In this document: positions 8,246 through 17,840 of the stretch, one piece after another
Position numbering within the stretch: the stretch's first letter is position 1
Layout of the letters: each line of letters begins with the position of its first letter
Origin: Nostocales cyanobacterium HT-58-2
Lineage (GTDB): Bacteria; Cyanobacteriota; Cyanobacteriia; Cyanobacteriales; Nostocaceae
Direction of reading: 5' to 3'
NCBI GenBank assembly: GCA_002163975.1
Contig: CP019636.1
Span: 6,699,501-6,763,500 of the forward strand
DNA length: 64,000 bases
Translations under genes and position numbers: made by a program
The notes under the pieces: generated by a model
What the model was told of the DNA's origin: nothing
What the model saw: the letters and a program-made list of their open reading frames with translations, nothing else
Databases searched by the model: none

Positions 8246-8893
8246 TTAATTCAACCGAATGACTTCTTCTACTTGGGTCAAATGGGAGGTGTCTCCCTTG
8301 AGTTCTAGGAACCACTCAGGTTCTTGACGTACAACTTTCACTAAGGAACATAGAGTTGCCTTCACTTGTGTTCTGGCAATCTCACCGACTAATCCTATTG
8401 TTGCTCCCAGCACAGATGCACCGTGTCCCACTAAAAGGATATCCTCTGGAGAGAATTCTAGAGTTAAACATCTAGCAGTTTGTCCCGAACGTTCCAGCAT
8501 TTGTTCGTAAGTTTCTGGGTAATTTACTGCAATTCTCGAAGTATAGCTGGTGTCAATTCTAGGGAACAATTCTGCTAATGCTGGGATTGAAAGTCGTTGT
8601 GGTTCTTCCGTCATCCAAGCAGGATTAAGCCATTCACTCAAGCCTGTTTCTAGTTTTATTGGCAAATCGAGAATTTCTGCGACTGCGTTCGCTGTTTGTA
8701 CCGTTCGCAAAAAAGGGGAAGCGAAAATATGAGTAATGTTTTCTCCCTTGAGACGGTTAGCTAACTGCTGCGCCTGTACCAGACCGTCTTCAGAAAGCGG
8801 TGGATCGTAGCGTCGTTCTGCTGTGAGAAACCAATCAGGATTAACAAAGTCGAGACGGTTAGCGTGTCTTGCGATCCAAACTATTTGACTCAT
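8246..8893 (-). CDS. Histidine phosphatase superfamily protein
   Basis: A 215-residue phosphoglycerate-mutase-like protein. The catalytic box at the N-terminus reads WIARHANRLDF, with RHA instead of the usual RHG; PPLSEDGLVQAQQLANRL, IFASPFLRTVQTA and LLVGHGASV supply the remaining phosphate-pocket Arg and second His. A sugar or nucleotide phosphatase role is likely but the substrate cannot be read. It directly precedes glk. Confidence 0.85.
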   Translation of the reverse strand: MSQIVWIARHANRLDFVNPDWFLTAERRYDPPLSEDGLVQAQQLANRLKGENITHIFASPFLRTVQTANAVAEILDLPIKLETGLSEWLNPAWMTEEPQRLSIPALAELFPRIDTSYTSRIAVNYPETYEQMLERSGQTARCLTLEFSPEDILLVGHGASVLGATIGLVGEIARTQVKATLCSLVKVVRQEPEWFLELKGDTSHLTQVEEVIRLN

Positions 8894-9008
8894 GAGATAA
8901 CTTGATACATTTTGCGCAGGCTAAAGCCCCAGACGATTTATCTAACCCAAGATGGGCAATGCAGCTGCCCACCTTCATTCTTTGGGCTTTTGTGTTTTTG
9001 TAAAATAA

Positions 9009-10598
9009 TTACAACGGACGATACACTCGGTAGTTAATGTTGGGGAAAATATTGTCCATTAATTCCACTTTTTCTAACCAACCGCTATCGATTTTGCCGA
9101 TATTGATATCTTCGTAGAGCTTATTAAAGCGCATGAGGTGCGATCGCGTCCGTCTTACCGCATAAGGCACCATCGTCCCTGTTCGCATAATAAACGCCCA
9201 GTCAGAGGATTGAGCTAACAGCAGTTCCCGCGCTGCTTGGTTCAACGCTTTCCATTCCAACTCATCGGCTGCTTCCCGCGTTGATATTTCAATCATGCGT
9301 TCTGCGGCTTTATGCAAATGTGGGTAAATCCAGGTATTTGTTTCGTTCAACCAATACTCGTGAAATCCTTTATAACCCCAACTTGATTGCGAAGGACGAC
9401 ACACTTGCTGAGTTGGATTTGCCTGTAGATAATCAGCCAAGTGAGTCATTGCATAGGTTTTTTGGTCATACCATGACTTGCGGAAAAGGTAATCAATAAA
9501 CCAGGGACCCTCGTACCACCAATGTCCAAATAACTCTGCATCATAGGGAGAAACAATAACTGGTGGACGCTGCATTATACCATGGAGATGCTCAACTTGC
9601 CGCTCTCTGTTATACATGAAATTAGCAGCATGGTCTGCGGATTTTTCCCTTGCCCAGTAAGGATCGTAGAGTGCCTTATCTCCTAGCCCCAAACCACGAC
9701 CTGTGATTTTGTGGTACTTAATGCCCGTATTTTTCCGCTGACCGTTGGGCATGATGTAGGGTTTGATGTACTCGTATTCTGCTTCCCAACCCAAGTCTTT
9801 GTAAAACTCTCGGTATTCTGGAGCACCAGGATATCCTACCTCAGAAGACCACACCTGCTGAGAAGATTCGTGATCTCGACCGAAAGCAGCGACACCAGTT
9901 TCTGTAAAAATTGGGGCATAGGTACCAAATCGTGGACGGGGACGGGCATAAAGAATACCATGTCCATCGGTGAGGAAGTAGCGCAACCCTGCATCAGCTA
10001 ACATCCGCTCTAAGCCTTCATAATAGGCGCATTCAGGCAACCAAATGCCTCTGGGTGGGCGACCAAAGTTTTCCTCGTAGTGTTCGCACGCTACCTTGAT
10101 TTGTCCCCACACAGCTTGCGGGTACATTTTCATCAATGGTAGATAGCCGTGAGTCGCACCACAGGTAATGATTTCTACATTATTAGTATCTTGGAATTGC
10201 TTAAAAGCTGTGACTAAGTCCCCGTTGTAGCGTTCCCAAACTTCTCTTGTTGCGTTAAACTCACTGGCGTAATACTCGGCTAAATAGCGGATATGACCAT
10301 TGTGTGCATTATGCTCAATTTCTAGTTCTGTTAGTTCTTCCAGTTTAGCTAGATGAGCATCGTAGCGTTCTTGCAACAGAGGATCACGTAGCATCGACAC
10401 AAGCGGTGGTGTCATGCTCATCGTGATTTTAAAGTCAACACCGTCTCGCTTTAAGCCTTCAAATACTCGCAGCAAAGGAATATAAGTTTCAGTAATGGCT
10501 TCATAGAGCCATTCTTCTTCCAGCACATAATCACTTTCAGGGTGACGAACGAAGGGCAGGTGTGCGTGAAGTACAAGCGCAACGTAGCCGATAGCCAT
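9009..10598 (-). CDS. GH57 family 1,4-alpha-glucan branching-type enzyme
   Basis: A 529-residue cytoplasmic protein. The N-terminus MAIGYVALVLHAHLPFVRHP is the first GH57 motif (HAHLP). The nucleophile motif reads GIWLPECAY and the acid motif SPYDAELFGHWWYEGP, followed by a C-terminal helical domain (SSWGYKGFHEYWLNETNTWI). These features match GH57 glucan branching enzymes rather than amylases. Its likely job is making alpha-1,6 branches in glycogen. Single gene, its own leader; transcribed with the same orientation as glk. Confidence 0.9.
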   Translation of the reverse strand: MAIGYVALVLHAHLPFVRHPESDYVLEEEWLYEAITETYIPLLRVFEGLKRDGVDFKITMSMTPPLVSMLRDPLLQERYDAHLAKLEELTELEIEHNAHNGHIRYLAEYYASEFNATREVWERYNGDLVTAFKQFQDTNNVEIITCGATHGYLPLMKMYPQAVWGQIKVACEHYEENFGRPPRGIWLPECAYYEGLERMLADAGLRYFLTDGHGILYARPRPRFGTYAPIFTETGVAAFGRDHESSQQVWSSEVGYPGAPEYREFYKDLGWEAEYEYIKPYIMPNGQRKNTGIKYHKITGRGLGLGDKALYDPYWAREKSADHAANFMYNRERQVEHLHGIMQRPPVIVSPYDAELFGHWWYEGPWFIDYLFRKSWYDQKTYAMTHLADYLQANPTQQVCRPSQSSWGYKGFHEYWLNETNTWIYPHLHKAAERMIEISTREAADELEWKALNQAARELLLAQSSDWAFIMRTGTMVPYAVRRTRSHLMRFNKLYEDINIGKIDSGWLEKVELMDNIFPNINYRVYRPL

Positions 10599-10827
10599 AA
10601 TTATAGTTCCGGGGTGGTACGTGTAAATTGAAGGTTGGGAATTAGGCAGATATTAAGAATATTTTAAGACTTTATGGGATCGTAACGGTCTTTGGTCAAC
10701 TCTTCAAAATCGATATTTGTCCACACCAGAGATTTATTTTTGCTGAGATAGCAAAATCCTGTCTTTAACCAATCTTTTCTGGATCAATGACTACACAATG
10801 CAAGTGTGATGCTAATGTTGGAGCTAT

Positions 10828-11961
10828 TTATGATTCTTCGCTCTCTTGATACAACTGCTGCAACTCCTGCAACTGCGTTCTGCGTGAACTACGGCGATAT
10901 TTTTTACTTTCCAGTTTTGGCTCGTACTGAGTCTGCCCTTTGCCTTTGGTTTTTACCTTCACAGTGGATTCTGGATCTGCTTGTTGGTTAAGCTGAGTCT
11001 GCCGCTCAATAGCTGTTTCCAAAAAATCTAGGTAATGTTGATATCTTTCCCATTCTCCACGCACAACACACCCAGGTTCATCTCGATGCAGACAATTACT
11101 AAAGCGACAGCTATCAACGGCTAATCTCTGTCTTGCTTCTGGAAAATAACTTGCTAATTCTTCAGGGACACAATCCAAGTCAGGTTGATTGAATCCAGGC
11201 GTATCCGCCAATAAACCGCCGTTGGGCAATTCAAATAATTCCACATGACGGGTGGTATGCCGACCTCTAGCGAGTTTACCGGAAACCTCTCCCACTCGTA
11301 ACTTAGCAGTAGGAATCAGTGTATTGATAAGGCTGGATTTACCAACTCCGGAAGGTCCGGCAATCACAGTCATCTTATCTTTGAGACTGCTCGCTAATTG
11401 GTCAATATTTATACCTCTACTGACACTAAGAAATATTGGTTGGTAGCCCCAATTCACTAAGCGCTTCTTGATTTCGACTTGCTGTTCTGTTGCGATTAAA
11501 TCAGACTTATTGAGGCATAAAATCACATCTAAACCCGTAGACTCAGCCTTGACCAAAAATCGACTCAGTTGGTACGGCTCCAAGGGTGGATCAGCAACAG
11601 CAAACACTAACAAGATTTGGTTAACATTAGCGATCGCCGGACGATCCAATTCACTTTTTCGGGAGAAAACTTCAGCGATCGCCCCTCTTCCACCAGCCCA
11701 ATCTGGTTCTTCTACAACGACGCGATCGCCCACCATCACCTGTTGCCCAATTTTTTTCAACCGGGTTCGGCGGGTGCAAAGGAGTATACGAGGATGAGGA
11801 GTAAGGGGAGATGGGGAGGCTTTTTCTCCCCCCACTCCTTCCACTTCCTTTACTTCCCCATCTCTTTCTCCTATATCTAGCTGTACTCGGTAAAAATTAG
11901 CTTGCACAGCCAAAACCGTGCCGAGTACTGCGGGAGTGGCTTCTAATCCTTCCCCTCTCAT
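10828..11961 (-). CDS. rsgA: Ribosome small-subunit GTPase RsgA with in-frame insert
   Basis: A circularly permuted GTPase that helps mature the 30S subunit. Order seen: OB-fold N-terminus (VLGTVLAVQANFYRVQLD), G4 LCLNKSDLI, G1 GPSGVGKSSLIN, G3 DTPGF, then the zinc knuckle CRFSNCLHRDEPGC and a basic tail. Residues about 30-59 (GERDGEVKEVEGVGGEK... onward) replace a short loop of the OB fold and are encoded by purine/pyrimidine-rich low-complexity DNA at 11785-11874, with no frame break. The ATG overlaps the tusA stop by 4 bases, so translation is coupled. Confidence 0.93.
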   Translation of the reverse strand: MRGEGLEATPAVLGTVLAVQANFYRVQLDIGERDGEVKEVEGVGGEKASPSPLTPHPRILLCTRRTRLKKIGQQVMVGDRVVVEEPDWAGGRGAIAEVFSRKSELDRPAIANVNQILLVFAVADPPLEPYQLSRFLVKAESTGLDVILCLNKSDLIATEQQVEIKKRLVNWGYQPIFLSVSRGINIDQLASSLKDKMTVIAGPSGVGKSSLINTLIPTAKLRVGEVSGKLARGRHTTRHVELFELPNGGLLADTPGFNQPDLDCVPEELASYFPEARQRLAVDSCRFSNCLHRDEPGCVVRGEWERYQHYLDFLETAIERQTQLNQQADPESTVKVKTKGKGQTQYEPKLESKKYRRSSRRTQLQELQQLYQESEES

Positions 11962-12218
11962 GAGGCATTCATAGGAGGACGGCGGACTAGTAAGGAAAAA
12001 TACTCAACGCAGTCTGTGGTTTGCTCCACATGATAGCCTGCCATCATCAAACTATCAGGGACTTGCTCAATCGGCTCCCCTGGATCTAGCCAGACTTCTA
12101 ATAACTCTCCTGGGTTCATTTGCTCCAGACGGAGTTTCGTCCGTACAAAATTGATCGGGCAAGGGGTGCCGCGCAAATCGAGTTGAGCATCAGGAGTTGA
12201 GAGGGAAGATAGACTCAT
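11958..12218 (-). CDS. tusA: TusA/SirA-like sulfurtransferase
   Basis: An 86-residue protein with the single conserved Cys in LDLRGTPCPINFVRTKL, then GELLEVWLDPGEPIEQVP. TusA proteins carry persulfide sulfur for tRNA thiolation or other sulfur traffic. The usual CPxP box reads CPIN here, so the second Pro is absent; the Cys is kept. It overlaps dnaJ upstream and rsgA downstream by 4 bases each, in a tight operon conserved in cyanobacteria. The gene symbol is by family resemblance. Confidence 0.85.
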   Translation of the reverse strand: MSLSSLSTPDAQLDLRGTPCPINFVRTKLRLEQMNPGELLEVWLDPGEPIEQVPDSLMMAGYHVEQTTDCVEYFSLLVRRPPMNAS

Positions 12219-13348
12219 CGTTGGTGAAATAAGTTTCCCAAAAAACCTTCTATACCGCCTTTACCAATGCGTTCTCCTTTAATTTTAGCGAGCTTTTCGA
12301 GTAGTTCACGTTCCTCGGTCGTCAACTTGTTAGGAATATCAATTAATACCGTAATCATGTGATCGCCACGACTCACGGGATTTCCCAAGCGCGGTACGCC
12401 TCGATTTTCCAGCTTCATCACAGTATTTGGCTGTGTTCCTGGTGGAATTAATAATTCCACTGGTCCATCTACTGTATTGACCTCTAAGCGACAGCCTAAA
12501 ATTGCCTGCAGATAGCTAATTTTAATTTCCGAGAGAATATTTATGCCATCCCGCTGGAATTCCTCGTCCTCGTTGACAAACAAGTAGACGTACAAATCTC
12601 CTGGAGGACCACTGCGTTGACCTGCGTCTCCTTCTGAAGAAATCCGCAAGCGTGTGCCATTATCTACACCAGCCGGAATGGATATTTTTAGTTTCTTCGT
12701 GACTTGTTTTGCACCCTTACCGTCACAAGCATCACATTTATCTTCTATGACCATCCCCGTCCCATTACAGGTGGGACAAGTCGAAACTTGTGTGAAGCTG
12801 CCAAAGGGCGTTCTGGTCACACGACGGACTTGACCTGTGCCTCCACAAGTCGAACAGGTGCGAGGGCGAGTTCCTGGTTTGGCACCAGATCCAGTACAAA
12901 CTTCACAAGTTTCTAAATGAGAAATGCGAATTTCTTTCTCACCGCCAAACACTGCTTCCCGAAAGTCTAGCTTTAGGTCTAGCCGCAGGTCATCACCCCG
13001 TACAGGTCCACTGCGCCGTCTTTGAGTTGTACCACCCATGCCGCCAGCAAAGCCGCTAAAAATGCTTTCAAAGATATCAGCAAAACCGCCCATGTCGCCC
13101 ATATCTTGGAAGCCTACGCCAGCTCCACCGTTCACAGCAGCTTCACCAAAGCGGTCATAACGAGCGCGGGTCTCCGGCTCAGAAAGCACTTCATAAGCGC
13201 GGTTAATTTCTTTAAAGCGCTCTTCCGCTCCCGGTTCTTTGTTCACATCTGGGTGATACTTCCGGGCTAAGCGGCGGTAAGCGTGTTTGATTTCCTCTTT
13301 GTCGGCGTCACGAGAGACACCTAGAATTTCATAATAGTCGCGAGCCAT
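12215..13348 (-). CDS. dnaJ: Chaperone DnaJ (type I)
   Basis: A 377-residue Hsp40. ATG 13348 gives MARDYYEILGVSRDADKEE, the conserved J-domain start; the frame extends 14 codons further without conservation. HPD is present (KYHPDVN), followed by a Gly/Phe region rich in GGMGG, four CxxCxGxG zinc motifs (CEVCTGSG, CSTCGGTG, CPTCNGTG, CDACDGKG) and the C-terminal client-binding domains. It stimulates DnaK ATPase. First of a 4-base-overlapping set with tusA and rsgA, about 790 bases downstream of dnaK. Confidence 0.97.
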   Translation of the reverse strand: MARDYYEILGVSRDADKEEIKHAYRRLARKYHPDVNKEPGAEERFKEINRAYEVLSEPETRARYDRFGEAAVNGGAGVGFQDMGDMGGFADIFESIFSGFAGGMGGTTQRRRSGPVRGDDLRLDLKLDFREAVFGGEKEIRISHLETCEVCTGSGAKPGTRPRTCSTCGGTGQVRRVTRTPFGSFTQVSTCPTCNGTGMVIEDKCDACDGKGAKQVTKKLKISIPAGVDNGTRLRISSEGDAGQRSGPPGDLYVYLFVNEDEEFQRDGINILSEIKISYLQAILGCRLEVNTVDGPVELLIPPGTQPNTVMKLENRGVPRLGNPVSRGDHMITVLIDIPNKLTTEERELLEKLAKIKGERIGKGGIEGFLGNLFHQR

Positions 13349-14137
13349 ATAGCAAAGGTGAAAGTTAAAAGGTAGAAAGCAGCTATGCACAGAGAACTCT
13401 GGACGGCTTCCGCCGATCAGGAGTTTGGGAAGGCAGAAGGCAATAGTTAAGTTTTATTAATACTAAAATTTTACCTTTTACCTTTTACAAAAATCACCAT
13501 AACAATTTTGAATGCCAAATGTTGAGTAAGAAGAATCTGGAATTAGTTTTGAAATCAAAGACTAAGTTGGAACCAGAAAAATTTTTACTCAGGAACGCCA
13601 CTGAACTATAACGGGACGCTAGTTCCCTCCTAGAGCGTAAGCTCTGTAAGGCAGTGGCTCTTCAAAATACATTGCTCATCACGTAAAACAGTAACAGGTG
13701 CTTTTCTCATGGTAGACGACAAAGCATTTCTCCTGAGGCTGTCTCTTTTACAATTGTGCTACGTAGATGGCAAAAACTCCGCTCATCTTACAGAGGGGCT
13801 AGCCGCACCAAAAAGTGTGGAAAACCGTTCATTATAACTTTGGCGTGACTAAGAGAGCGGAGCTATGGAGAAATCCCACCAGGAACTTTGGGACATTGAA
13901 TCAATAAGAGTGTAAGGGAGTAGGAATTGAAAATCTGTGATTTTCGCACACAATCCAGATAGCCCTTACGCTCTTAATTTTTGGTTCAAAGGTTGAATAT
14001 GGCGGTTCTCATCTGCACAGATAACAAGCAGGGGCGCAGTATACTGTGCCCCTACAGATAGCCTGTATTTCATTTTCAATTTAATACAGATATCAATTTT
14101 TTCAAAAATAAAACCGGATTGCTATATTGACAATTCT
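13349..14137. other. dnaK-dnaJ gap, no gene seen
   Basis: Nearly 800 bases with no supportable coding region. It contains a nested inverted repeat (13905-13976), a second self-complementary stretch near 13625-13660 (a TCCCTCCTAGAGCG...AGCTCTG region), and presumably the dnaJ promoter. Confidence 0.55.
13905..13976. repeat. Nested hairpin, possible structured RNA or MITE remnant
   Basis: Outer arms of 14 bases at 13905-13918 and 13963-13976 (TAAGAGTGTAAGGG with one G-U pair) enclose a perfect inner hairpin GAAAATC-TGT-GATTTTC at 13929-13945. AATTTTTGG follows on the plus strand. It lies 160 bases beyond the dnaK stop and could terminate dnaK transcripts, be a small RNA, or be a mobile-repeat footprint. 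Confidence 0.5.
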
Positions 14138-16096
14138 TTAGTCTATGGCTTCATAATCTGCCTCAAGAGTGCCATCGTTATCAAAATCAAAGTTAAATTG
14201 TGGTGTTGAGGCTTTATCAGAAGGCATGGTTAATTCCGAAGTCAATGGACTATCTGAAGGTGCGGCTATTGCATCAGTTTGACTATTAACGCGGTTATAG
14301 ACCTCAGAGCCAATGGCAAACAAAGTTTGCTGGAAGTTTTCCAAACATTGTTTCAATCCTGCAACAGAGAGATTTTTATCAGCCATTGCTGCTCGCAGCT
14401 GTGTCACTTTTTCATTTGCCAAATCTTTCATCCGGTCACTAATTATGTTGCCATTATTCTTTAAAGTTGATTCGTAACTGTATAACAGATTGTCCGCCTG
14501 GTTTTTAAGTTCAACCAGTTGCATGCGTCTTTTATCATCTTCGGCAAATATCTCGGCTTTGTGCCGCATCCTTTCAACTTCGTTAGCGCTCAAGCCGCCT
14601 GTATTGGTAATCCGAATACTTTGTTCTCGACCTGTACCTTTGTCTTGTCCCCCAACTTTTAGGATGCCATTGACATCAATTTCAAACGAGACTTCAATTT
14701 GCGGTACACCACGCGGAGCGGGCGGAATTCCCGCCAGCAGAAATTTGCCTAAACTTTTGTTATCCCGTGCCATTGCTCGTTCACCTTGGAGAACGTGAAT
14801 TTCTACCGAGGTTTGCCCATCAATGGCTGTAGAAAAAACTTGGGATTTACTAGTTGGAATTGTAGTGTTGCGTTCGATGATTTTAGTAAACACTTCTCCC
14901 AATGTTTCAATTCCCAGAGATAAAGGTGTAACATCTAACAACAATAAATTATCAATTTCACCACCTACTATCCCAGCTTGGATAGCTGCTCCTAGCGCTA
15001 CGGCTTCATCCGGGTTGATGGAACGGTCGGGAGTTTTGCCATTAAAAAATTTGATCAAAGCGTTTTGAACTGCAGGAATGCGAGTAGAACCTCCTACTAA
15101 AATAATCCGCTCGATATTTTGTGGTTTGAGTTCCACATCTTTCAGTGCCTGGGTCATCGGTTCGATGGTAGCTTCGATCAGATGTGCTGTCATTTCTTCA
15201 AATGTGGCACGGCTAAGTTCCATCTCCAGATGCTTTGGTCCAGTTTCATCAGCGGTGATAAAAGGCAAATTAATTGAAGTATTAACCATACTAGAAAGTT
15301 CAATCTTTGCCTTTTCCGCTGCTTCCCGCAAGCGTTGTAATGCCATTTTGTCTTGAGAAAGATCAACTTTTTGTTCTTGCTGGAAGCGTGCTATCATCCA
15401 CTGGACAATACAATTATCAAAATCGTCTCCACCCAATTGGTTATTACCGCAAGTTGCTTTGACTTCAAAGACGCCATCCCCAAGTTGTAGGATGGAGACA
15501 TCGAAGGTTCCGCCTCCCAAGTCAAAGACGAGAACAAGCTGTTCTTGATTTTGCTTATCTAACCCAAAAGCAAGAGCCGCAGCAGTCGGTTCATTAATAA
15601 TTCGCAGGACTTCTAGTCCTGCAATGGTGCCAGCATCTTTGGTAGCTTGTCTTTGGGCATCTGTAAAATAGGCAGGTACTGTAATCACTACCTTTGTGAC
15701 AGGCTCACCCAAGAAGTTTTCCGCGTCCTGTTTCAGTTTTTGCAGGATCATGGCGGAGATTTCTTGTGGTGTATAGTTTTGTCCGCGAATATGGACATCA
15801 ACGGTATCGTCTCGACCTTTAACACAGTTATAAGGTACGCGATCGCGTTCTATGATGGTGTCATCCCAGCGCCGACCGATAAATCGCTTAATACTGAAAA
15901 TTGTATTTTCGGCGTTAGTGACAGCTTGACGCTTAGCCGATTCACCGACTAAGCGTTCACCGCTCTTACCAAATCCCACAATACTTGGAGTGGTTCTTCC
16001 ACCTTCTGAATTAGCAATGACAATCGGCTGACCACCTTCTAGAACCGCGACACAACTATTGGTAGTGCCTAAGTCGATCCCAATAACTTTTCCCAT
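14138..16096 (-). CDS. dnaK: Chaperone DnaK (Hsp70)
   Basis: A 652-residue Hsp70. ATPase signatures: IGIDLGTTNSCVAV, VFDLGGGTFDVSIL and RIILVGGSTRIPAVQ; the linker and substrate domain follow with DVTPLSLGIETLGEVFTKII. The C-terminal lid ends FDNDGTLEADYEAID, differing from the EEVDAEF-type tail common in DnaK, as happens among the several DnaK copies of cyanobacteria. Which of the cyanobacterial DnaK paralogues this is cannot be settled by eye, although the grpE-dnaK-dnaJ context suggests the GrpE/DnaJ-partnered housekeeping form. Confidence 0.96.
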   Translation of the reverse strand: MGKVIGIDLGTTNSCVAVLEGGQPIVIANSEGGRTTPSIVGFGKSGERLVGESAKRQAVTNAENTIFSIKRFIGRRWDDTIIERDRVPYNCVKGRDDTVDVHIRGQNYTPQEISAMILQKLKQDAENFLGEPVTKVVITVPAYFTDAQRQATKDAGTIAGLEVLRIINEPTAAALAFGLDKQNQEQLVLVFDLGGGTFDVSILQLGDGVFEVKATCGNNQLGGDDFDNCIVQWMIARFQQEQKVDLSQDKMALQRLREAAEKAKIELSSMVNTSINLPFITADETGPKHLEMELSRATFEEMTAHLIEATIEPMTQALKDVELKPQNIERIILVGGSTRIPAVQNALIKFFNGKTPDRSINPDEAVALGAAIQAGIVGGEIDNLLLLDVTPLSLGIETLGEVFTKIIERNTTIPTSKSQVFSTAIDGQTSVEIHVLQGERAMARDNKSLGKFLLAGIPPAPRGVPQIEVSFEIDVNGILKVGGQDKGTGREQSIRITNTGGLSANEVERMRHKAEIFAEDDKRRMQLVELKNQADNLLYSYESTLKNNGNIISDRMKDLANEKVTQLRAAMADKNLSVAGLKQCLENFQQTLFAIGSEVYNRVNSQTDAIAAPSDSPLTSELTMPSDKASTPQFNFDFDNDGTLEADYEAID

Positions 16097-16295
16097 AAAT
16101 AACAGTATTTTTACTGAGTATTTATCCCGTTAAGTTCTCAGCACCAAACTCCGGTGTTAGCACTAGCTTTCACCGGGTAAAGGCTGCTAAACTTCGGGCG
16201 TGATGTTTCGCGGGCTATCTTTCTTTTTGGTGAGATATGCGATGCTCGCCCAAGTTTCCTAGGCACTTTTGGTCAGTAAGGCGAGCGACTACAGC

Positions 16296-17051
16296 TTAGC
16301 TGTCGGCTGAACTCGACTGATTTTCCTCAGAAGCGGGTGCATCTTCCTTCGGAGCAGCAACTTTGACCATGGCATGGCGCAGCACGCGATCGCCCAAATT
16401 ATATCCGCGTACTAACTCTTCTAACACTGTTCCTTCAGGATATTCATCCGTAGCTTCCCGCAATACTGCTTCGTGCAAGTTGGGATCAAAGGGTTGACCT
16501 TCAGGACGCATTGGTGACACACCTAAGCGCTTTAAGCTATCTACCAATAGCTTGTAAACACCTTGGTAACTCTTATGAATTGCCATCTCCCCATCGTTTT
16601 GGGGTTTGATTTGCGCTCTTGCTCGTTCAAAATTATCAACGACTGGCAACATTTCAGTAATCGTGTTCCGCTTGATCTGCTGTTCCAAGTCCTCTTTTTC
16701 TTTTTGATTGCGTTTGCGGTAATTCTCAAAATCAGCCGCAATCCGCATATATTGAGTGCTGCGTTCTTCTACTTGCGCTTTTAAGGACTCAATTTGTTGG
16801 TTGAGTGCCGCAACTTCTGCTGCATAGTTAGCACCAGGAGCTTCAGCAGTTGCAGCAACGCCATTATCTTGAGTTTGCGTGACTGTATCTCCAGATACGT
16901 CGCTTTGAGTTGCTACTTGCTCAGTCACCTGATTCTCCACTGTGTTGGCATTAATTTGGGCTGTAGAGTCGCTCGTCATTGCTTGCTTTTCCTCGGTTTC
17001 TTCACCTGATTGCTGGTTTGTATTGTTTTGCTGTTTATCTTCGTCTATCAT
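16296..17051 (-). CDS. grpE: Nucleotide exchange factor GrpE
   Basis: A 251-residue GrpE releasing ADP from DnaK. Start ATG 17051 (MIDEDKQQNN) is preferred over ATG 17093 because homologues start there. Residues 1-85 are a Gln/Thr/Glu-rich disordered head; then a long coiled coil (AALNQQIESLKAQVEERSTQY), the DFENYRKRNQKE core and the beta domain ending GYNLGDRVLRHAMVKVA. A 199-base gap separates it from dnaK; no CIRCE operator was found upstream of either gene. Confidence 0.95.
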   Translation of the reverse strand: MIDEDKQQNNTNQQSGEETEEKQAMTSDSTAQINANTVENQVTEQVATQSDVSGDTVTQTQDNGVAATAEAPGANYAAEVAALNQQIESLKAQVEERSTQYMRIAADFENYRKRNQKEKEDLEQQIKRNTITEMLPVVDNFERARAQIKPQNDGEMAIHKSYQGVYKLLVDSLKRLGVSPMRPEGQPFDPNLHEAVLREATDEYPEGTVLEELVRGYNLGDRVLRHAMVKVAAPKEDAPASEENQSSSADS

Positions 17052-17840
17052 TTTGCACTCTTCCCAGATGCTATTTTCGGCAGTTACCTCCATATCTTGC
17101 AGCTCTTGAACTGAGCTACAAGCCGCGAGAAGCGGTCACCTGAAGTATGAACTATCAACTGAAGGCAACAGTGTGTAGACGCACTACGGACGGCTTTCCA
17201 TAAAATTGTTTGAAGTATGAAGTGAAGTATGGGATATTTCATTCTTCATTCTTCATTCTTGAGCCTTTATTGCTCACCGTCATCTATTTTGACAAATGCT
17301 GAGTGCGTTAGCGCATATACTCCTAGGGTGGCTTACCGTAACGTACAGGATCTGCAAAGACTGGAAAGCGTGCTTTCTATGACAGGTTATTGTTTTTTTG
17401 CCAGATAAAGCAAGCCGTAAATCTCTGCATCAACTCAAGCGTATTAAGGGGGGTAGCACAAGTGCTCTACCATTGAGGAGAAATTGCAGTTCAAGTCAAA
17501 GCAGGTGTGCAAAAAGAAGTTGATCACCTAGGTCACAAGATTGGCTCAATCATTCAACTGACTGCACAAGAGTTTTTGCATTATAGAGGAATTATGGAGG
17601 AGTCGCGATCGCTGTTCGCGGTAGCATCTCTGGAGGAGAAGACAAGGCTAATCGCTCCGTTATCGCGACCCTCTGTTAAGTTTTTGATCTATTGTAGCGA
17701 CATATACAGAAAAATTTAGTTTTTCATTGATTTATAGGAAATATACACGGAAAATTTCCGTATGATAGGCACTTAGGTGCCTTAACTTTTCAGTAGTTAC
17801 CGCATTTTTAGGTTAACTGTGATACATTATTGGTATAGCC
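17052..17840. other. Gap between grpE and the PIN gene, no supported gene
   Basis: Contains an ATTCTTC heptamer repeat at 17241-17261, GAAGTATGA repeats near 17138-17230, and the grpE promoter region. An open frame at 17507-17719 (70 codons) has no recognisable domain and its second half runs through GCGATCGC-type repeat DNA. On the minus strand near 17457-17478 there is a short D-arm-like stretch (CAATGGTAGAGCAC) but no full tRNA. Confidence 0.5.

Noticed and set aside
16097..16295. Possible CIRCE heat-shock operator before dnaK (TTAGCACTAG)
   Set aside because: Only one half resembles TTAGCACTC and no inverted partner lies at the right distance.
17444..17490. tRNA-like D-arm (CAATGGTAGAGCAC) on the minus strand
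   Set aside because: Only about 14-20 bases fit; no acceptor, anticodon or T arms can be built around it.
17507..17719. 70-codon open frame downstream of grpE
   Set aside because: No domain, no ribosome site, and its second half lies in repeat-type DNA.
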